Source of the DNA: Cloeon dipterum
Lineage: Eukaryota; Arthropoda; Insecta; Ephemeroptera; Baetidae
Direction of reading: 5' to 3'
NCBI RefSeq assembly: GCF_949628265.1
Contig: NC_088786.1
Coordinates: 1,302,001 to 1,366,000, forward strand
Length of the DNA stretch: 64,000 bases
Within the stretch, counting starts at the first letter, position 1. Each line of letters starts with the position of its first letter. The position numbers were made by a program, and so were the translations under genes. The notes under the pieces are model-generated. The model made no database searches and was not told the origin of the DNA. It worked only from the letters and a program-made list of their open reading frames with translations. Shown piece after piece: positions 57,213 through 64,000 of the stretch.

Positions 57213-58108
57213 ATGGCTGAAGTTGCGTGAGTACACACATTCGATTTTTAACATCCATTCGTCATAAATTAAGTTTAAAACCGGGCTTCACTTGAATCAT
57301 AGCTACTGGATTTTATTGATGTTTTGGCCTTGGAGAGGTGCACATTGTAATAAAATGCTGGAACGGTTCAGTGTTCGCTTCACTAATTTATCGCAGCCAC
57401 ATGGGCCGTCCATGTGGCGGACCGGCTTTCATACGCCGACCGTTCAATATACTTGAAATTAATGCTAAAGAATAGTTTTATATAATATTCAATATCGACG
57501 ATAACTTCTAATTTTCGGACATTTTCAATACCTGCACCTAATTTTTCCATTGATGAGTTAAATTCGTTGGTTTTAAAATAATTTTTTCCTGTAGTGATAT
57601 GGTTGAGGGAGGTACCGGCTCGGCTGGAGCCCCCATGGACATCAACAAGGCTGTCCAGAAGGTCCTGATGACCGCTTTGATCCACGATGGATTATCCAGG
57701 GGCATCCACGAGTCTGCCAAGGCTTTGGACAAGTAATAATCTTTTAAATTCAAACGATGGCTCTTATGAAATTAAATTTTCTTGAATAGGCGCCAGGCTC
57801 TTCTCTGCGTGCTTGCCGAAAACTGCGACGAGCCCATGTACAAGAAATTGGTTCAGGGCTTGTGCAACGAGCACCAGATCCCCCTCATCAAGGTGGACGA
57901 CAACAAAAAGCTTGGCGAGTGGGCCGGACTTTGCAAGATCGACAGCACTGGAAAGGCTCGCAAGGTTGTCGGGTGCTCTTGCGTAGTTGTCAGGGTAAGC
58001 GTCTGCTTTTATTGACAGTCCTAATTGATCTTAATGATAATTTATTGACAGGATTGGGGTGAGGAGACTCCAGAGTGCGACTACGTCAAGGAGTACTTGA
58101 AGCAGTGA
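57213..58108 (+). CDS. RpS12: 40S ribosomal protein S12 (eS12), 137 aa
   Basis: Component of the small ribosomal subunit beak, with the L7Ae/L30e RNA-binding fold. Coding exons: 57213-57226, 57595-57732, 57790-57994, 58052-58108; 414 nt. The first coding exon holds only MAEV plus two bases, and a non-coding exon lies upstream (about 56994-57043). Characteristic blocks are [58 protein letters not shown] and [20 protein letters not shown]. Length is within a few residues of the human protein. An ATTAAA signal lies at 58130-58135, 22 bases after the stop. The ZMYND10 stop codon lies 73 bases away on the other strand. Confidence 0.97.
57310..57445 (+). ncRNA. candidate structured RNA (H/ACA snoRNA-like) in RpS12 intron 2
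   Basis: Two hairpins lie in tandem. The first pairs ATTTTATT (57310-57317) with AATAAAAT (57349-57356). The second has an outer stem GAACGGT (57361-57367) with ACCGTTC (57439-57445) and an inner perfect 8-bp stem, CCACATGG (57397-57404) with CCATGTGG (57410-57417). Ribosomal protein introns often host snoRNAs, and vertebrate RPS12 hosts an H/ACA RNA. I could not find convincing H and ACA boxes, so this stays tentative. Confidence 0.3.
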
Positions 58109-58129
58109 ATGTATCGTGACTGCATTTCC

Positions 58130-58135
58130 ATTAAA
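58130..58135 (+). terminator. RpS12 polyadenylation signal
   Basis: ATTAAA 22 bases after the RpS12 stop, implying a 3' UTR of only about 40-50 bases. Confidence 0.5.
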
Positions 58136-58181
58136 GACGAGTTAAAGAAGTCGTTTTTATAAAACTTCAACAACTGCAATT

Positions 58182-59976
58182 TTACTTCTCAGCTCCGACA
58201 CTCCCAACAGGCTCGCACTCAATTTTGTGGTAGGGAAAGTGTTGAAGTTGGCAGTTTCGGCTACAGTACCAAGCCTTCTTGCATTTTGAGCACCTGCTCT
58301 TTGCGGGCTGAGTGCAGTGCGTGCATAGATTCCTTGGGGCCTCTTGAAATGGCAGACTGAAACTCAAATTAAGTGAATGATTGGAATCCTGACTTACAGG
58401 ATCAGCTTTACCTATCAGCAATTGTCGCCATGTCCGAATGCTCCAAAATACTCTTCTTATGAATCTTGCTAATGGTCGACCAACCTTTCATTCCCTCACT
58501 TAGAAGTGCATTGGTCATCTTGTAAGGAAATATTTAACTGAAATGCCTCGTTAAGTGCAATAATCATTAATACCTCTGGTAGGAGTTCCAACATCACAGG
58601 CGGCTTTTGCTCTGGTAATTGGAAGTTTGACAAGTAAAGCAAGCCTTGTTTCAGCTCTCGTAGTGGTGGCATTTGGCTTACCAAGTAATCGTCAATCTTG
58701 ACCTCCATCTGTTAAATAGTTGAGTCTTCAAATTAATGGCTTATCATATTAAAATTACCCTCATAAATTTTCCTTTTGCGTATTCAGTCACGCCATAAAA
58801 CTTTCCAAGCTCTGGGTGGAGTAAAAGTTGGTGAACTGCAAGCCATGCATTTGCCTCATGCCTGCCAGCCAAACTGCCATTGCACTTCCTGTGCCACGAA
58901 CCATCTGTATGATTTTTAATTCCTATTAATTGTCTCCTAACAAGGTGGTTAATTTCACTACCAATGAATTGCAATTTTTCCCCGTTCTTTTCTCTGATCC
59001 AAGGCTGTTCGTCAATTAGGCTGCAGAGAAGGAGTGGGACGTCATGGGTTGAAAACATTCTAGTTGTTAATGAGAGACTCAAGCTGTAAATAAATTTATT
59101 AGAAAAAATTTGAAACGTAATCCAGGGCTTCTGCCATACCTGTTGATGTTCTCTGCTAGATAGAGAATTATAGTGATGCATCGCATGCCAATGCCAAATT
59201 CAATTTCTTCCTTTTGAAGCAAGATTTCGTGCTTCGATTCATCATTCTGGGGCCTATATGTACGATTATTTAATGCAATTTAAGGTACTTATTTACATAC
59301 CTAGAAATAAGCCTGGTAATCTGTGCCGCACAGTAATCTACAAGATCAACTGCCGCGTCTCCCAGAGCAATGCAAATTTCAGAATGGAACATAATTATCT
59401 CCAGCAAAGCAACCATGGATGACTCGTGGTACATAATGATGTAGATCAGAGGAAATCTGGAGCTCATTTTATCGCAAGGGTCAGTGATCAGAGCAGGTAA
59501 AACTTCTTTCCTCCATAGCGACAAACAAAGAACTTCATTGACCAATGTAATGACCTGAGGGAACAGAATACAAAATAAAATTCGTGAATAAAAAAGAAAA
59601 ACAATTAACTTGGTTATTGAATTTTTGGTTGGTAATATAATTGAGCTTTTACCTTTTCTGGGTAGTTTTTGAACGCTTCAACTACCTTCTCTTCTGAAGT
59701 CTTCATATCCATAACAGCTAACTGACATAGTTTGCTTTGCTTGTTCATGAGAGACCACCATCTAACAATATATTAATGTAAGCAATTGACATGAAAATAT
59801 TTTAATAAGTTTATGAAAATCGCTAATAAGTCAAACTGCGAATTCCGTCATTAACGGTGCATTTAAAATTAAATAAAAATGTAAAATTAAAAAAATTACT
59901 CTTTTGTGGCAATGTCTTTTATGCGATGACAGTATAGTTCAGACACCAATTCCCCTGGTCCAAGTCCTTCGTCCAT
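58182..59976 (-). CDS. Zmynd10: ZMYND10, axonemal dynein assembly factor with MYND zinc finger, 431 aa
   Basis: Cytoplasmic co-chaperone, working with LRRC6 and HSP90/FKBP8 partners, needed to pre-assemble dynein arms of motile cilia and sperm. Exons: 59900-59976, 59653-59761, 59301-59554, 59140-59253, 58759-59083, 58574-58708, 58412-58518, 58182-58356; 1296 nt. The human protein is 440 residues. Matches run throughout: LVNEVLCLSLWRKEVLP, FPLIYIIMYHESSMVALLE, LGDAAVDLVDYC, LSLSLTTRMFSTHDVP and EYAKGKFMR. The C-terminal MYND finger has C385, C388, C396, C399, C405, C409, H417 and C421. An X-box-like motif lies about 100 bases upstream of the start. Convergent with RpS12, divergent from anillin. 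Confidence 0.94.
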
Positions 59977-60069
59977 TCTTGAAATATGTAAATAATTATT
60001 CCGAAGCTGTCTTTCAAGACGTGATTTGAATAAAAAATCTCACGAGCCTAACAAATTAAATCATCCTTT

Positions 60070-60083
60070 GGCGCCATGGCAAC
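60070..60083 (-). promoter_or_regulatory. X-box (RFX) motif upstream of ZMYND10
   Basis: On the minus strand GTTGCCATGGCGCC, matching 11 of 12 constrained positions of the X-box GYTRYC-N2-RRHRAC. It lies 94-107 bases upstream of the ZMYND10 ATG, the usual distance in ciliary genes. A forkhead-like GTAAATA lies at 59988-59994. Confidence 0.55.
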
Positions 60084-60364
60084 GAAATTCGGTAGTGGAG
60101 GGGAGTGGGGATTGGCAATTTAGACAAAATCATAGCAAGGCTCTTACAATAAATAATTTTCAGCAAAAAGGAATTTTTAAATAAAAGTGTGGATATTTAT
60201 TTCTCAATTTGTAGAAATTCGCTTCTAATATTAGAAAAAATAGACAACGCAACTCAAACAGATGCGAATACTGTGTTGCGATTGGTCTTCGCAGCTCTGA
60301 GCAACATATGGAAGAAGTGGGGGAAATTTTAAAAACTTGCTAGGATTGAATCGTGAATCGTTGG

Positions 60365-60372
60365 CCGCGAAA
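60365..60372 (-). promoter_or_regulatory. E2F-like motif upstream of anillin
   Basis: CCGCGAAA on the plus strand (TTTCGCGG on the minus strand) matches 7 of 8 positions of the E2F consensus TTTSSCGC, about 210 bases upstream of the anillin ATG. Anillin is a cell-cycle-regulated gene; use of this site is inference. Confidence 0.25.
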
Positions 60373-60579
60373 ACGGTTAAGTTTACGTTAACAGTCATCC
60401 ACAAGCACAAACCCACAGGCACAGAGTCGAATGACTAAAGTCGGGTGTTTCGAGTCATTACTGTGGAAATATTTGATGCGGTGAATGAAGAGTTTCTATT
60501 TCATCCCATAGTTTGCAGAATCATCAATAGTTCGACGTAATTCATTCAGCTGTAAGGAAATATTTCCCTCTTTAGCACC

Positions 60580-63500
60580 ATGGATTTGGACGATTTTGCG
60601 CAGGTGAGAATGTTTTTATTAAATTTTCTATTCATCGTGAGTTTATGTACATTTGTGCATAATATCTTGCCCAAATTGCATACAGAGCGATTATTTTATG
60701 TTAGAAATGTGTAAATTATGGAAATCAATTTCTGCGTTTGTTTTTTCAATTTAATTTTATAATAATAATATTTAATTATTACATTACAGCGCATGTTGGA
60801 ACGTGCAAAGAGCCGCAGAGAGAAAATTGACACTGCTTTGGCATCCGTTGGAGAAAACAGACGCTTCCGTGCTCCACTTGTTGAAAACATCCCTGTAGCT
60901 TCGTGCTCGTCCTCCAAAAGTATGTGTACATATCAGTGCTTTGCAAGGCAAAATCTTATTTTTTCGTGACTGCAGCTGAGAACACGGAGAAAAAGCATGT
61001 AGAGGGTGGCAAATCGTTGGAAAGCCGCCCCCATGCACCCGACTCTGGCTTACGAGATAATCTCAGCCGCCTTGGAAGGCTGTACGAGTCTGAAAACCTG
61101 GACACCAACTTTTCGTCTCCCGTCCACCCTCGGACAGAGACACTTTCTCGCTTCCCAGTCTCTGAGTCGCAGCCTAAGGCCAAGCCTGCGGCTCGCAAAG
61201 CTCGGTTGGACGCTTTGGCGCAGAACTTCAAGGATTGGGAGGATGACTACTCGAAGCTGCCACCAACTCCGATGGTTCCCAGGGCTGAGACCCCTCTGTC
61301 CCCGGTGTGCATTGGGAGGGCAGCTTCCCCTGGCCGCAAGCAAATGGGTTCCCCGCAAAGAGCTCTTTTCAGCTCGCCTGTCCGTGCTGCGTCGCCCGTC
61401 CGCACTGTTCACAGCTCGCCGGTGAGGGCTGCATCGCCTGTTCGCTACGCGGCCCCTTCATCTCCAGTGAGACCCGCCTCGCCTCTTGCAACCCCAAAAG
61501 GTCCTCAGATTGGAGTCAGAAGCCCTACGAAGAACGTTGTCTTGGACAAATCTGTTATAGCAACACTGGTAAGTCGGTTGTGACTCAACTTAGCTTTTTA
61601 CGTTGGTGTTGGCTAATGCACCCTTTTCAAAATGCACTTTTAACCCTTGGGCTTCGTTTGGTGATTGGTCCATCATTAAATCTTGATAACAGATTGATCA
61701 TCATTTCAGGAAGCCCAGGGTTTTGTGCCAACCGAGTCAAAGTCGTGTCTTATTTACAACTATCACAAGGGTGACTCCTCTAATGTCCCACAGGAAGCTG
61801 AGGACGATGAGTCATTCACCTCTGAGGCCGCGACGCCAAACACAGGCTCAGTTGGCTCGCCAGGCTGGATTTACAGAGCTGGAAGCCCCTTGAAACCGAG
61901 AATGGGTGTTGCAAGCCCTGTTCGCGCAGCCTCTCCGGTCAGGGCAATGTCACCTGCCAGAGCAGCCTCTCCTGTACGTGCCATGTCTCCCGTCAGGGCT
62001 GGCTCACCAGTTAGCCGCGCTAGGAACATGTCCCCTGGCTCCGTGTTGCAAAAGGCCGCGATGTTCGAGTCAGCTTCGGTGGCTGCGCCTGCCAGTCCTA
62101 CCAAGGATCCTGCAGAGCTGTCCCTCTCGCAGAGAATGGCTCTGTTCGAGAAGAACAAAACGAGCGCGCCTCTCTTGCCGAAGGTTGCTTTTGCCACTCC
62201 TCTGCCGGCCAAATTCATTCCTGCTACCAAAACTGAGCAGAAGCCCGCAGTCCAGGTTGGACTCCGACCGGTAGCTGAAAAGAAGCCAGCTGACTCCAAC
62301 AAAGGTAAAAAAATTATTGAGGTTTGATAACGCAGTATTTTATTCCATGTACTCTTTGCAGATAATTTGGTGCAGGCGCACAAGGCCATGTTTGAGAAGA
62401 GCCTCAACCAAATAGCCAAGCCCAGTGAGGTTGTCGTTTCATCCCAATCCGAGCGCCAGAAAGAACTGGAAATGCTCCGCAGCCGCTACGACAAGCAGAA
62501 GCAGCTTTCTGCCAGGGAAGAAGTGGAGCCACCAAAACCAAAAGCAAAGGAAGTTGCAAAGGTAAAAATTTGTAATAAATATTCTGTCAAATTCTACACT
62601 AAAAAAAATACGATTTTAGGGTGCTTAAAGTGGGTTAAAGGGTTGGCACCTTTAGAATGCCTTGGATATCTAGGGCAAGTGGTGTGCAGTTTTTGAAACT
62701 CCAACCACTAGGAACTGAAATTTGGACTTGAAAACGTTTTTGGAATAACTGAAAAAAGCAGCAATTATTTTTTTAATGAAGGCAGATTTGAGTTACCATT
62801 ACCAAATATAATTTTTTGCGCTCTACAAGAGGGTTTTTCAAAACTTAAAATTTGTAATACATTTGTTATAGTATTCAAGTTTTATTTTAAAAAATCAATT
62901 TTGTAGATTTTGACCTACCACTTTGAAGTCGACTGGTCAGTTATTCCACCTGACGAGACTAGTTCAACGGTGTCTAACATTTTGCCATGTATGACTGATA
63001 TAACAAATCTAAACTAATTAAACTAAAAAATTCCAAAACTCGAAATTCAAGTGCCTGAAAACCCCGCAAATGTTGGAAAGTTAGGGTGTTCTCAATGACG
63101 TTTTCGGTCATGTAGGGTACCTATCTTGGACATTATGCATTAAAATATACACCAAATTATTTATAAACAATTGTGTTGCAGGTGCCCTCTGCCCCGCCGA
63201 TGCCAATGCAGGCGCAAGCAAGCCATTCCACGAGAGCGGAATCGCCTAAGAAGCAGTACCCTGTCCTGGAGGAAGTGAAAAAGATCAAAGTTTCCCCTCC
63301 CAAGGCTGGCCACATATACCCGAGCCTTTCAGACATAGACGCGACTGAAAGCGAAATGGATGCCGACACCAGTGGAACCACAGACCACAGCGGAGAAGTA
63401 GAAGATGCAAATAATAGTTTCGGGGACGAGATCCTAAAAGCGGCCGGCTTGAATGAGAGGAGCTCTGCCAAAAGGGTAAACTACTAAAATGTAATGTATT

Positions 63501-64000
63501 TCACACTTAATTTGAACTCTGGTATTATTTACAAAGGCTGCATCTGAGATGACGGAGAGTGAGTGTGCTGTTCTCGAGGACATGGATGACTTCCTTGATG
63601 AAGCATTGGGAAATGTGTCTGAAATAGCTTCTGTGGGGCCTACCCCTCCAAAGAAGAGCCGGGACAGAGATGTAAACTTTCATGAAAAGAATAAGAGCTT
63701 GAATTCTAAACGCTATGTTGCGCAGGAGGCCATCTTCAGGACGCCAGCTGCCAAATACATGCCCTCTGCCCCAGACACGCCAATTCCCTCGGTGCTGTTG
63801 GGAGAGGGCGATGTCAAGCCTCTGCTCCACACGGTCAGCTTCTACAGGAAGCAGCAGTCGCAGGGAGCCAAGATGTCCACACCCGTGCACCAAGTGTACC
63901 ATCAGACTGAGGAGTCTTTCGAGGAGGAGGAGGACGATCCAGAAAAGGAGGCCGTGCTGATTCGCAGGAAGATCAGGACCTTGGAGGAGAGCGTCAGCAA
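60580..64000 (+). CDS. scra: anillin (scraps), N-terminal 748 residues, continues past window
   Basis: Anillin scaffolds the cytokinetic ring, binding actin, myosin II, septins and RhoA regulators. Coding exons in the window: 60580-60603, 60790-60919, 60976-61568, 61710-62304, 62362-62561, 63182-63475, 63537-63671, 63726-64000 and onward. The start MDLDDFAQRMLERAKSRREK matches the N-terminal MDPFTQHMLEKA type of fly anillin. Next comes a Ser/Pro/Arg-rich region with many S-P-V-R repeats (about residues 150-350), then Lys/Glu-rich stretches such as SLSQRMALFEKNK and AHKAMFEKSLNQI, the usual actin/myosin-binding zone. The last block in view contains HTVSFYRKQQSQ and a coiled-coil-like RRKIRTLEESVSK. 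The C-terminal anillin homology and PH domains must lie beyond 64000. Confidence 0.93.
62615..63130 (+). repeat. dispersed repeat family C copy 2, in anillin intron 5
   Basis: About 500 bases fill most of the 620-base intron between anillin exons at 62561 and 63182. It aligns by eye with 25600-26075: GGGTTAAAGGGTTGGCACC, GCGCTCTACAAGAGGG, CCACTTTGAAGTCGAC, GTGTTCTCAATGACGTTTTC. The other anillin introns are mostly 50-190 bases, so this insertion explains the long one. Confidence 0.6.

Larger units (their letters stand above)
59977..60579. other. divergent upstream region of ZMYND10 and anillin
   Basis: About 600 bases between the two start codons, including both 5' UTRs. Apart from the X-box and an E2F-like motif I see no other gene or element. 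Confidence 0.6.

Noticed and set aside
60903-60970. Longer anillin exon 2 read-through (LVLQKYVYISVLC)
   Set aside because: A good donor (AAAA|GTATGT at 60919) and the conserved sequence after the acceptor at 60975 show this is intron.

Overview
The window looks like nuclear DNA of an arthropod, most likely an insect with a fairly compact genome. Genes are split by GT-AG introns, many only about 50-70 bases long. The proteins are animal families with insect-like features: an invertebrate-type COE factor with a single second helix, and a neutral lipase lacking the vertebrate PLAT domain. The order cannot be fixed from sequence alone. All exon maps come from reading splice sites and checking frame by hand; every main model closes to a whole number of codons.

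Bases 1-48200 are one very long plus-strand gene, the collier/knot (COE/EBF) transcription factor: 15 coding exons, 562 residues. Its introns reach 11.8 and 19.1 kb. No protein gene is convincing inside them. They hold several families of short AT-rich dispersed repeats, a 1.1 kb foldback element with inverted ends, three hairpin-forming MITE-like copies, a LINE tail, long (GA)n tracts, and five exact TCCCNNGGGA palindromes, the known COE binding core, suggesting autoregulation. X-box-like (RFX) motifs also occur there.

Bases 48200-50476 are repeat-rich and gene-poor: a direct duplication flanks another repeat, and there are weak minus-strand small-membrane-protein exons.

Bases 50477-64000 are gene-dense. 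In order: a secreted lipase (minus), mitochondrial peroxiredoxin (plus), TMEM234 (minus), SYS1 (minus), ribosomal protein S12 (plus), ZMYND10 (minus), and the 5' three quarters or so of anillin (plus, running off the window). The peroxiredoxin/TMEM234 and RpS12/ZMYND10 pairs converge with only about 75 bases between stop codons. SYS1/RpS12 and ZMYND10/anillin are divergent. These are unrelated housekeeping, ciliary and cytokinesis genes, so the order does not imply one pathway. I see no CRISPR array, tRNA, rRNA, virus or bacterial-type system. The points most worth checking are the COE-site palindromes, the foldback element with a cysteine-rich reading frame, the X-box upstream of ZMYND10, the S-P-x-R array in anillin, and a structured RNA candidate in an RpS12 intron.
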